The translations under genes and the position numbers were made by a program. Shown piece after piece: positions 1-10,800 of a DNA stretch of 64,000 nucleotides (its first letter is position 1; each line of letters opens with the position of its first letter). The stretch is from Gordius sp. MW1 (lineage: Eukaryota; Nematomorpha; Gordioida; Gordea; Gordiidae): the NCBI GenBank assembly GCA_964036665.1, contig OZ038530.1:12619001-12683000 (forward strand), written 5' to 3'. The notes beneath the pieces are model-generated. The model was not told the DNA's origin. It did not search any database and was given only the letters and a program-made list of their open reading frames with translations.

Positions 1-262
1 TTTGGAATGTATTAAGCTTCTCCCTTGTTGTGCTTGTGGCTCTAGTGTCGACTTAAAATTATAATATTATCTAACAAAATTTTAAAATTACAGATCTCTC
101 CTCAGGAACTTGTGAAAAAATCTCCAAAAGTGACTCATCTGTTAATAAATTATTTGCCATAAAAAGTTTTGAATTAAGCGAATAAAATGGGGAGAGAGGA
201 GGTCTTTTTAAAATAAGAATAACAACGTTTCATGCTATAAGAGATAGGGAAGAGGGGATAGG

Positions 263-360
263 CGATATGTCACATAAGACATAAGTAATTAACACATTTG
301 CTGAGCAGATTAAATGCGATAAGTCACATAATTAATTAACACATTCGTTGAGCAAAATGG
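263..360. repeat. Diverged short tandem duplication
   Basis: A segment containing a GATA-GTCACATAA core, then TTAACACATT and TGAGCA, occurs twice about 50 bases apart. The rest of 1-590 shows no coding signal; it is AT-rich spacer that resembles the flanks of the inverted-repeat elements elsewhere in the window. Confidence 0.4.
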
Positions 361-589
361 ATGAGCAACTTGCTATCAGCAATTGCTTGTGCAATACTAC
401 TTTTATTTCAAGTTGTAAACAAGCTAATATTCCTACTGCTTGAGCTTGTATTTGCTGTTACAACTTAACCCTCAAGCATTTTACCCCTCTTGTTGACAAA
501 GCTTATGCGTCCAAGCAGATATGCTAGCTATGTGTTTACGTCCAAGTCGGCGCATAACAGCAACTTAACTACTATAATCAACGCACAAA

Positions 590-735
590 ATGTGTACCCT
601 TTTTTCCGCCATTTTGATGTGAACATGGTAAAGTGGTGATTATATAGATATTACATATTAGTAATTTTTGTAAATTAAATAATTTTAAAAGGTAAATAAA
701 AAAATATTGGAGTGGGTAGATATTAAAACAGATTT
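590..735 (-). repeat. Dispersed repeat, inverted copy of 48730-48890
   Basis: This stretch reads as the reverse complement of 48730-48890. Both contain the block around ACACATTTTGTGCGTTG, an AT-rich middle, and the TGATATCTACCCA block at the other end. It is one end of a non-autonomous transposon whose other copies end in a motif like GAGCAGCCTATCTAATCTATG. No coding capacity is visible. Confidence 0.6.
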
Positions 736-1112
736 AATATAATTATGTAATACCAATCCTTTGAATAATAGAAAATTTGTGTTTCAATCCAACATTACCA
801 TTATTTAACACAGATTCTATATTATTTAAAGGATTGGTATTACATAATTATATTAAATTTGCTTTTGGTAGAAGTAAAAAATTATATTGTGAACCCTTTC
901 ATTTTATCAATTCAACATTACCATTATTTAGCACAAATTCTATTAATTTATTAATTCAAAGGATTGGTACTACATAATTATATTGAATTTGCTTTTGGAA
1001 GAAGTAAAAAATTATATAATGGACAATGGTTGCTGGACGACCGAATTATCTAAACCCATTTCAACCCTCTCATTTTATCAATCCAACATTACCAACACAA
1101 ATTCTATATTAA
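735..1112. repeat. AT-rich repeat family C, degenerate internal tandem copies
   Basis: The block AATTATGTAATACCAATCCT appears at 741 and returns in the opposite orientation at 832-850 and again near 960. Blocks around CATTACCATTATTTA also recur. The 3' part (around 1020-1100, TGCTGGAC then CTAAACCCATTTC then CCCTCTCATTTTATCAATC) matches the arms of the palindromic element at 21907-22197, so this is a rearranged member of that family. Short open frames here are repeat sequence, not genes. Confidence 0.6.
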
Positions 1113-1347
1113 ATTAAAACAGCATTCTAAAATAAATATCATGTTCGTTTATAAATATATCGCCATCTATATTATGTATAATATTAATTGTGGTTAAAAA
1201 GTTTATTTTCACGAAACAAAGTTACATAAATAAGCTAAATACAAAAATAAAGGCATATTGGTTAAATACAAAGATCTATATCATTATCTTCTAAAATGGG
1301 CCATTAGTCGGCAAAGGATTTAAAGTTGTATCGTACAACAAGAATTC

Positions 1348-2424
1348 CTAGATGTTGCTTGAGTAAATCGGACGCAGAAATTTTAGATTTCGGTGAGCGT
1401 TTTCCGATTTCTTTAAAAAAACCCATTGCCTGTTCACCAAAGGAACCGGAGCACGAGGCAACGACAGGGATATAAATGTGGATGCCAAAAGGGCAGAGAA
1501 CTTTGTAGTTTTACGCACTTTTGCTGTAGCGATAGGGTCGTAATTAAAATAGGAAGGGGCAAATAGGTCAATACAAGTAAAATCCCATTTGAGGGATAGG
1601 CCATTTTGCCAGGGGACTAGAGAAGAGCCGTCAGGGCGCATCCTACCTTCAAGAGAGGGATCTGACGGCTTAAGGATTGAGGGAATTTTTGCCTTTTTAA
1701 GGGCAGCTTGAATTAATAAATTAGCTTTAGTGTGCCCAACATATATATATTCGTTTGCTAGGCAGTGTAAAGGGTGCCTAGCATATTCGTCTACAATGGT
1801 AAGACAATTTCGACAATTGAATTCTCTGCTGTAACTAATCCCCAACCTTAAAGCTATGGATTATGATAGCTCAAAGTCTTCAAGCAGCATTCCCAAAAGT
1901 TTGCTGGGATAGGCTTCAAGCCACTCGTAACCGGAACCATCCAAAATGAAGGACCTAAGGTTGTAATGCTGGCTATCATCGCTGCTCGATAAAAGGTAAA
2001 CGGAGTGCGATACTAGTCCAGAATCCCAATCTTTTTGTCTCGTACTTTGAGGTTGAATGGTCTCGGATGTGACATTTAAATTTCAAAGCTCCAAGGCTCG
2101 AGTTAGCAGAGGGTCGGAATCATGTGTTGTGGGATTAAAAATTAAGTTTTGGACCGACTTAAAAGAGGAAATAAAAGCAGCTAGCGATATGCTGCCGGGA
2201 AAACGAATTCCTAATCCTCCAGATTTGGTTGGGAGGGATGCTTGAATCCAATTGTTAGTATTAAATTTTAAATTTAAAATTTTTTCTAATAAAGTTTCTA
2301 AAAAGCCTTCGTATGACTTTAAAACGTCTGGGTGTAAAAATGCACCAGATGAGCGAAAACAATGATTAATCTTTGAAATGTTAAAATAGTTTTTGATTAT
2401 GTAAAAAGAGTGATGTGCAGGCAA
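1348..2424 (-). pseudogene. Decayed retroelement ORF, C-terminal region
   Basis: Read on the minus strand, 2424-1348 gives a nearly continuous protein similar to the region downstream of the reverse transcriptase in a retroelement polyprotein common in invertebrate genomes. In order one sees LPTKSGGLGIRFPG, then QKDWDSGLVS and LLSSSDD, then a Cys-rich stretch (FNCRNC, HPLHC), then GRMRPDGSSLVPWQNG followed by KWDFTCIDLFAPSY. The two main open parts (2424-2083 and 1845-1348) are separated by at least one in-frame stop near 1855, and the polymerase core is not present. Family recognition comes from memory of similar proteins; the exact superfamily is uncertain. It is a dead fragment, probably inserted before the neighbouring piggyBac copy decayed. 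Confidence 0.6.
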
Positions 2425-3317
2425 GCATTTTAAAAGTTCCGTTTTAGATTTTAAAATTTCGAGGTTCTTATGAAGAAAATTTAAAAAAGATTTTCACCGC
2501 CAATGGGTGATCCCAGAAGGGATATGTTTTCTCTCTCTAAAACTAAAAAAGTTTTAAAAATTGGAAAGTCGATAGTGTTGGGGGCCTGAAAGATTTCACA
2601 TTTGTTTGAGCGTTAGTTCAAATATATAAACTTGTAAAAAAGGTATATTGACTGTTATTGACTAAAACATTTTTATTCAATTTATTTCTTATATTAATTC
2701 TTAATTTTTGATTTATATTACGGGAATGATTATGAAAAAGAATTTTAAAATTGTTCACACTATTAAATTAATTAAAAAAAATTAAATGTGTAAAATCTTG
2801 ATTAATAAGGTGATTGTTTGATGTATTATAAAAATTAGAACTGATTAGATTAGAAAGTTTTTTATTTAATAATATAGATTTATGTTTTTTTTATTTAATA
2901 AATTCTAATATTGAAGTTATTAAAGATAGAGTACGTAGTTTTTCATCATAATATTAATTCTTTAGAGGGACATATTAAGCTACAATTTTATATATTAATT
3001 AAATGATAATTATTATTCAAACAATTATTAGGAATAGATGATAGAATAGCTATATAAAGGCTTAAAACCGATATGTCGTGGATTTATTTAAATGAAATTA
3101 TACTATATATAATAATAATAAAATTTATCTGATTGGCCTTTTTCTGAAAGAGCAATCCCATTCAGGACTATCGTCGTACATAAGCAAAATATACCATTTT
3201 CAGCCTATTAATTTTAAACCTCAAAGGCCTTATTATATTATCAAACGTAGTTTTTATTAAAGCTTAAACTGAGTTCTACCTTCCTGGTGGATCATTATTA
3301 TTTTGTTTCCTTATTAA
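2425..3317. other. AT-rich spacer upstream of the transposase
   Basis: No protein-like frame is visible. The segment is strongly AT-rich with low-complexity runs. The last 200 bases probably belong to the left end and 5' flank of the piggyBac element, but I could not identify a convincing terminal inverted repeat or a TTAA target duplication. Confidence 0.4.
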
Positions 3318-5341
3318 ATGGCTTCTATAACCAATAAAAGAAAGCGTACTTTTGAAATTTTGAAAAATTCAGACTCTTTGTAAGTATATGTTAATAAACT
3401 TCTATATAATAAACATTTAACTAATTACATTTGCATATTCTTAATCTATAAAAAATGCTTTTTAAAATGATATATAATTTATACAATATTAAGCATATTT
3501 TCATATTTATATAAGCTTTTAAAAATTGATGTAGTAATTTTCACACTATAGGCTTTTAAATACAGAAGAAGTCCTTACACTTTTAGAATCAGATAGTACT
3601 TTATTGAGCAACGTTCAAGCCATTGATTTAGCCCTTATTCCACCTGTTGATGGTTTTGATACAGATTATGATGAAATTTCAGAAGATGAAACTGAAGTTT
3701 TTATTAATGATCCTCATAAATTAGGACCTGGTGTATTATCAAAGAAAGCTGAGGTGCTTATAACAAACAATGATAATGAAATAAATCACCTTGACACTGA
3801 AATGCTGTTACCATCTATAAACAAAGTGTCCACATCTAAAAAAGAAAATCCTTATAAAAAGCAAAAACTCTTAACATGGAAATCATTTAAACTTGTGCCA
3901 GAAACAAAGGAACATGCAAAACTTAAATTACAGAATTTACAAGAGAATGCTCCTAACATTTTAACTGAAATACAAAAATCTTCTCTTACACCCTTATAAG
4001 TTTTTCAATTGTTTTGGGATACTGACTTAATTGAGCTCATATGCAAGGAGAGTAAAAAATATGCCAAAGATAAATATAGTGATGAAACCTTTGAAGTGAC
4101 TTGTGAGAAAATGTATAAATTGCTTGGCGTTTTACTAGTATCAGGCTACTCTAAACTACCTAAAAACGTCTGTATTGGGAAACGCAAGCAGATGTTAATA
4201 ACATAGCCATTGCTAATTGTATTTCCAGAGATCGCTTTCAAGCGATCTTTAAATATCTTCATTTTTCGGATAACACTTGCAACCTGGAAATTGGAAGCCT
4301 GAAAAAGGTCAATGTTTTGAGGATTATATGAACAAAAAATTCGAAAAATATATTGAACCTAATCCCACAATATATTCTTTAGATGAAGCCAGGGAACCAT
4401 ACTATGGTAGGTTTCATTTAAAGCAATTTTTACGTGGTAAGCCCATAAGATTTGGGTATAAGTTTTGGTGCTTGAACAAGCCCAATGGTTATTGTTGTCG
4501 TTTCAAATTATATGAAGGACGTGATGAACGAGAACCAGGAGTACCCCTTGGTTCCGCCGTTGTAAAAAAGCAGGTTACAGGGTTTGTCCAATCAAATAGT
4601 CACATATTTATTGATAACTTTTTTAATTCTTTACCATTATTGGAAGAGTTGGCGAAAGATTCAATTCAATTAACAGGAACAATACGAGCCGACAGGATTC
4701 AAATGGCCCCTCTCCAAGATTTAAAAAGAGCGCCTAGGGGAGCCTGGCAAGTTCTTAGGGCAAAGGATACAAATATACAATTGTATAGATGGAATGATAA
4801 TAGCCAGGTGACCCTGGCAACAAATCGAACAGATAGCCTAGCAAGTACACTCACGAAGTGCACTAGGTATAGCAGATCAGCCAAGAGTAGGATCACCATT
4901 CCTCAACCAACCCTAATCAGCGAATACAATAAGGGAATGGGGGGTGTTGACCTTTTCGACCAGTTTCGTGGCTCATATCGTGTCAGAATACGATCAAATA
5001 AATGGTATTGGCCCCTAATACGTTTTTGTCTTAACGCTGCAGTCGTTAATTCGTGGCTGTTATACCGGGAAGTTCATAAAGGGATTCCCCTTTTAAATTT
5101 TTTGCGGAAGATTACAGTCCCTTTGCTATCTGTTCCGAACATTCCGCGATTAAGGACCGTATATCCAAGGCGTACAAGCAATGTTTATGCCGAGGTGCGG
5201 TTTGATAATCAGGAGCAATGGCCCGCAAAGAACCCCACACAAAGGAGATGTGGCCTTTGCCATAAATCCGCGAAAATCATATGCACAAAATGCAACATCG
5301 GTCTACATATTAATTGTTTTATTCAATATCATACTCCGTAA
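3318..5341 (+). pseudogene. Broken piggyBac-type transposase
   Basis: A piggyBac transposase cuts and pastes DNA at TTAA sites using three catalytic Asp residues. Here exon 1 (3318-3379) splices in phase across a short intron with a GTAAGT donor to an exon starting at 3552. The exon 2 N-terminal part is acidic. The frame is interrupted by an in-frame TAA at 3997-3999 just before the FQLFWDTDLIEL block, by a frameshift near 4165-4172, and by a second shift with an apparent small deletion near 4277-4290. After that a 354-codon frame runs to 5341. It holds SLDEAREPYYGR with FLRGKPIRFGYK, FIDNFFNSLPLLEEL, and NKGMGGVDLFDQFRGSYR. These are the three conserved Asp contexts of the family. A C-terminal Cys/His motif (CGLCHKS..CTKCNIGLHINC) is the zinc-binding tail seen in PGBD proteins. 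The breaks make it non-autonomous, although its catalytic residues survive. Confidence 0.85.
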
Positions 5342-6091
5342 CTTGTTAACACTATATTTTCATATTTTTGTGATTTTAAATTTTGCAATAAATTTTTAAA
5401 TATATGACTTAAAATTAACTTGTCAATAAATAATTTATATTATGATCAGTTTTATTTCATAATTAAATAATTTTTGCTCGAGCTATTGCTTAAAATTTGC
5501 ATTTTTTATTGTAATATAAACAGCGGATTTCTATCGTATGAAATAAACGACACCTTAAAAATGGCAGAAATATATTTTTTTTTCAAATTTTTTCTCAATA
5601 TTTTCTTTTGGTGCAAAATCACTCGAGAATTGCAAATTTTACAAAAATCTGTCGAAGATTCATATGGTCCGGTCTCAATGGGTTTAATAGGTGAATTAAA
5701 AATGATAGTTACAAATTATTAAAATGAGAATAAATAATATAATATTTATTTTGTAAATAATAATCTTAATAATAAAAGTTTATAGATATACCTGTGCTGG
5801 AAAATCAAAAATTGCTGGAAAGGCATCTTCTCTCAATTGATGATAGTTTGTTGAAGTTGGGTAGAACATATCCCTGGTAAATATTAAGAGCATACTCTAG
5901 AATGGATTGTTGGTTGGAATTCCCTTTTTATCTTATAAAACCATGTTTTTCATTGGAAACTTAAAATTATAAAAAAATATGTAAAATTGTAAAATAATAT
6001 GATATATATTAACAAATGTTACTTACTTATGATAAGAATATTGTTTATCCCAAGTTCTTCTGTTGGAACAAAATGGAACAGCGCAAAATGG
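5342..6091. other. Spacer with no recognisable gene
   Basis: AT-rich sequence following the transposase. A short open frame (5474-5722) has no recognisable domain and biased composition. Nothing else is supported. Confidence 0.4.
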
Positions 6092-6192
6092 CTTAGTTGA
6101 AATACACCAGTTGTACTCTTTAAAATGGCTGAAAATATGACACAAAATTTACCATATGGAACATATAACATGAGCAATCTATCTAGTCTATG
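6092..6192 (-). repeat. Partial family B element
   Basis: This reads as the reverse complement of 47990-48090: the shared blocks are ACACCAGTTG, then ACCATAT, then GGAACATATA, ending GAGCAATCTATCTAGTCTATG. It is a solo end of the family whose terminal motif is CATAGACTA(A)ATAGACTGCTCAT. Confidence 0.6.
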
Positions 6193-6653
6193 TTGACAAA
6201 TAAGTCATGGTTGTGCTATAAAACCCAGATAAAAATAAGTAAGAATTTTAAAAACTAACATAAAAAATTCAAAGGGGGTGTTCTCCCTGTCTATCCAATT
6301 AGCCCCCTGTGCTAATTAAAAACTAATGCAATTTATTTAAAAATTAAGGCTAAAGAATGATTCTATAATTGCTGGCTTCAAAGCAAATTTAGGGGAGAAA
6401 GCATTTGAAACTTTTCATTAATTAATTGTCAACCCTTTTTATCTTAGGCTATTTATAATTCATTCAAATAACAAATGAGGACTAGTGTCCCGTCCACTAA
6501 TGGTATAAAGATTTGCAAAAATAATGAAACAGTTTTCATATTTGATATCCAGAAAACAAACTTTATTCTAAAAGCATATTATTTATAATTATAATTAAGG
6601 TTTTTTATTAATTAATTGGATTTAATATTTTTCATCTTTAATTAATCATATTT

Positions 6654-7232
6654 TTGATCAGAAATGGCTTATCAAATCATTTGCAATCATTGGTTAAATT
6701 GATATTTAATATGTATAGCAAAATTTTGCTTCATAATTTTCGCCAAATTCAAACCAAGAATTTAAAACTAACATTAGGGAAAAATTTAATAATACCATTA
6801 TTTTTAAGTGACATAAATTTTTTGTTGACCCGGCTTTCCTACTTCAATGGAACCCACGGCCTAAGCTCCACAGACGGTAAAAGACCCGATGGTGTAACAA
6901 TCATCCTGTGGGCTCGTGGCCTAAACGCTTGTTGGGACTTCACTGAAGTGGATATAATTGCCAAATCTAACACCTCTCCCGACCTCATCACTTCTACTGA
7001 GAGAAAGAAAGTGAAAAAATACAAATACCTCAGCAATATTATTTTTGTACCAGTAACGACCCTCTGTAATTTAGGTTCCAAGGGCAGCCAATTCCTCAAA
7101 CAAATATCAAAATATATAACCTCCATTACATACGATCTTAAAGAATTCTTGTACATCAAGCAGAAAATCACAATAAAAACTGTAAATTCTAATACAATCA
7201 CAATCCATGGCTCGATGCAAGCTCATTATTAA
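6654..7232 (+). pseudogene. Decayed retroelement ORF fragment, second copy
   Basis: The middle of this frame carries DGKRPDGVTIILWARGLN followed by CWDFTEVDIIAKS. This is the same RPDG-x-W-WDFT module as the minus-strand fragment at 1348-2424. The first ~60 residues are low-complexity and probably not part of the original protein. Only the extreme C-terminal region of the element is left, with no polymerase motifs. The two fragments lie on opposite strands on either side of the piggyBac copy, and their sequences differ too much to be one recent duplication. Confidence 0.6.
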
Positions 7233-7831
7233 TATATTTTACCATATAACACTCATAGTTATTTGAAAATAAACTTCTATTGGATTTATAAAAAAAAATT
7301 TAGAAAAATTGGTTAATTTATTAATATTCAAAAATTGCGACCTCGCATATAATTTTTATAGTATATATAGTTTCATTTAATAAAAGATATCATTAAAAAA
7401 AAAAAATTTATTAATATAATTTTACTTGTGAAATTTAGATTTATGTTTATAACATTATAGATGGCGCTATTTTCATATTTCTCTTTACTATTTGAAATCG
7501 TTAAGTATTTATTTTTTCTTTGAAATTTTTTTAATTTAAATTTAATGGTATTTTTTCTTTCCTTAATATATATTTCTAAGAGATTTTGTTACGGCTTATT
7601 AACTTCATTTATATATTTTACAAAAAAGTAGTAAAATAGAACGAAATACATTACGTTGAGTTCTTTAAGTAGTTGAAATATCCACCATCATGGCGGTTAA
7701 ATAATTACTTCACCATAATGGAATTAACAGCTGTTCATCAGTCTATGTTATTATTAGTCTATGGTTAAAACCGATTCAAGGTAGATGTATCTTTATGTCA
7801 TTGCTGTTTTCCAGCTGTTTTTATTTTTTTA
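7233..7831. other. Intergenic spacer upstream of the HAD gene
   Basis: AT-rich, with poly-A and poly-T runs. Around 7690-7762 a block (CATGGCGG, CAGTCTATG, TTAGTCTATGG) resembles the ends of repeat family B. The promoter of the HAD gene should lie here, but no confident core promoter motif can be assigned. Confidence 0.4.
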
Positions 7832-10800
7832 ATGTTCAAATCGCTAGTCTTTAAAACCTTGAAAAATTGTAAAATACAATCAAATGTTATAAAAATATGG
7901 GAGGGAAATCTGCAAATTCAGAGTTTATCCAGTCTGAATAAATCCTCTAGTATTAAATTAGTCATTTTTGACAAAGATGGCACACTTATATGTTTTCATT
8001 CCATGTGGAAGCCTTGGATGGATAAAATTATCACGAAGTTTGGTCAATTTACGTTAATGTCTTCTAATTTTCTTAGTCTAGAAACTTTAACTAGTCGCCA
8101 AATGAGGCCTCACTTATATAAGGCATTAGGATTTTGTGATGTAAATAAAAAATTTATCCCTGGAATCATAGCTGAAGGAACTTTGGAACAAGCCAAAGAG
8201 AAAATCACAGGTATTATGATAGCATAATAAGTCAATTAATACCTTTGAAATTTAAGTTTTGAGTGTGGTTCAACATCCTATCTATATGACTTTTAGACAA
8301 AATTTAAAATTTATTCATATTTTTTAAGGTTTTCGAAATTTTATTTAATCATATTTTTCTTGCCATATCTCATAAACTCTAGTTATTTGTAAATGGATTG
8401 AAAATCTATGATATAATTGACCTTTATACGCTTTTTATAATGCTTTTATACTCTTTACAATTTTGTTAATAATACCAAAATAATCACCCTTATAGCTAAC
8501 CTAGTATAACTATAGCTCTCAATATTTTATTATTTTTTATCTAACAAATTTTAACTTGAAACAATTAGTTTTACAATTATAAATTTGATAGACTTAGGAG
8601 GATGAATTAGTGTGATTAAATATTTATCTGCCAGGTGATTTATGCAGTCAAAAATTTATACAGGAATGATTTTTCTTTATTTTAATTCATAAATTGTCAT
8701 CAATGAAATTTTTGAAATTAGGGGAAAATTAACTGTTTCCCTTTGGCTATCACTATTTTCATGCCTCCTTCTTTTACAAATTTTTGAAAGACTCATGCAA
8801 GATGAATTAACTATTATTTTAATTTGCTAAAATAATTCTTATCAAAAATTTTGCAAAAATTGATTTTTTATAACATTTGTTTAGATATTTATAACTTTGA
8901 GGGTTAGCTCAAATTTTGACAAAAGTAGTCCACTAACTAACGTAAAACAGTTTTCAATTTTGCTCAATTATAATAATAAATAAGCATTGCGAAAATGGAA
9001 GTAAAGCCCTTTGAAAAATGTGTCTTGTAATTTTTATCCACAAATTGCAATAAACTTTTATCTATTAATAAAATATATTTTATCAAAAGTTTGAATAGAA
9101 ATCTAAATATTAGATGAAATTTTCGTAATTTGTCTATTAAAGTTTTTTCATTTGTGGACTAAAACTAGTTTACAGCCAAACCAAAATTAATATTTTTGTG
9201 TTACACTATTAGACCCTTAATTGCACTTTGTATAAATTTTTTCTTAATATAGTATCATAAAAAATTTCTTTTTTTTATATTATTTCTTTATGGGTGTTTC
9301 AATAATTCGATTTCCATTGCATTTTTTACAAAAAACTACACTCTGCATAAGTAGTAAATTATGTTAGTCAAGGGTCGTAAAAACGGCTCGGTTTTGTTTG
9401 GGTCTGTTTATGTTTAGTCGAATAAAACCAAAGGTAAGCCAAACAAAACCCAGTAGACGTTTAGGGATACTTTCTCGCCTAGTGAATAATGAATATTCAT
9501 CAACAAAAATTTTAATATTGTTTGTCACCTAAGCCGGTGGTCAGTCCTTTCAACATTAATTTCCATTTGTCTCAAATCTATTTTATTTTTCACTTTTTTA
9601 CCTGCGAAATGAAAACACTTTATTATTTTACAAAGAATAAATATTATACTTTACATCTTAACGCAATTATTGAAGATTTGATTTTCCACGAAATTAACTA
9701 GAGGTATTAACCGACGTAGAAGGGTACGGATTGGAAGAAGCGCGTAAACTCGTCATCGAGGCTTTCAAAGACCAGCACAAAATGATGAAAATTTTAGCAC
9801 CGTTCGCCGCTACTCATACGCCCCCGGCCCAAGACCACTCCGATAACCATTTGATCATGAAGGAGTTAGCAGACTTGGGGTCTATCTTTAAGAGCTTGCA
9901 GGTATTTATAACGATAAAAAAGTCTACTTCTACCTTAAGTCCAGTTTAATGATATAGTTTTGAATTTTCTTAAAAGCCTACGTGGTCTTGATTTTAGGTT
10001 GTGGGTAAATAATCCTTAGGTCTTTGAACAAGAGCTTGCGGGTTCAAATCATGCTTTCTGCACTTTCTTTCAAAAGATTTAAAATATATCACATTGTCGA
10101 CACGGCTGTCTGGCGTAGATAGCCGAGCATAACCCCTCATCCAAATATCTAAAGAAGCTGACCACCTTAGTGTGACAAAGAGCTATTGCAATTTTTTTTA
10201 GATTGTGAAAGTGAGACTTTCAAATTGTCTTATTTTTGCTCTTACCTAACGCAAAATTATTATAAGTTTTCCGAAAGTCCAAATTAAACAATTTTTATCG
10301 GCACCTTGTTAAAAATTTACATAAGCCCCCCTCCCTCTTAATAACGTGGAGAGTGTAAAGTTTATATAAAAATTTCGACGGAGTCTCAACCCCACCAGCA
10401 ATAGTTTCAAAATTATTGCCAGATTATGACATTTGACCCTACCCTTATATCATTGAAAACTTCCTTTATTTGTAAAAAATGTTAAATATTTTTCCACTTT
10501 AACTTCCCCTTCCCCCCGTTTAATTTCGATCTTGGCTGCGCCCATGTAAAAACGCATGATGACCTTGCCAAATGCCTCAAGTTTATACTTGTTTCATAAC
10601 TTACTTATCATATTTATCCAATAAAAGTATTTTTTAACTTACAAAATTTCTATGCCTACTCACAATTTGGTAATGTTAAATTATGACATAACTTACCCGC
10701 TCCGTCAAAATTGGCCAATCATGTCTTTACCATTGTTGACAATAAAAACGTGTACGATCACCCTTGTATTGTATGTAGTCATGTAAAAACGGCTGTGTTC

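Noticed and set aside
777-977. 66-codon open frame
   Set aside because: It is repeat family C sequence containing its own tandem copies.
5474-5722. 82-codon open frame after the transposase
   Set aside because: Low-complexity, phenylalanine-rich translation of AT-rich DNA with no recognisable domain.
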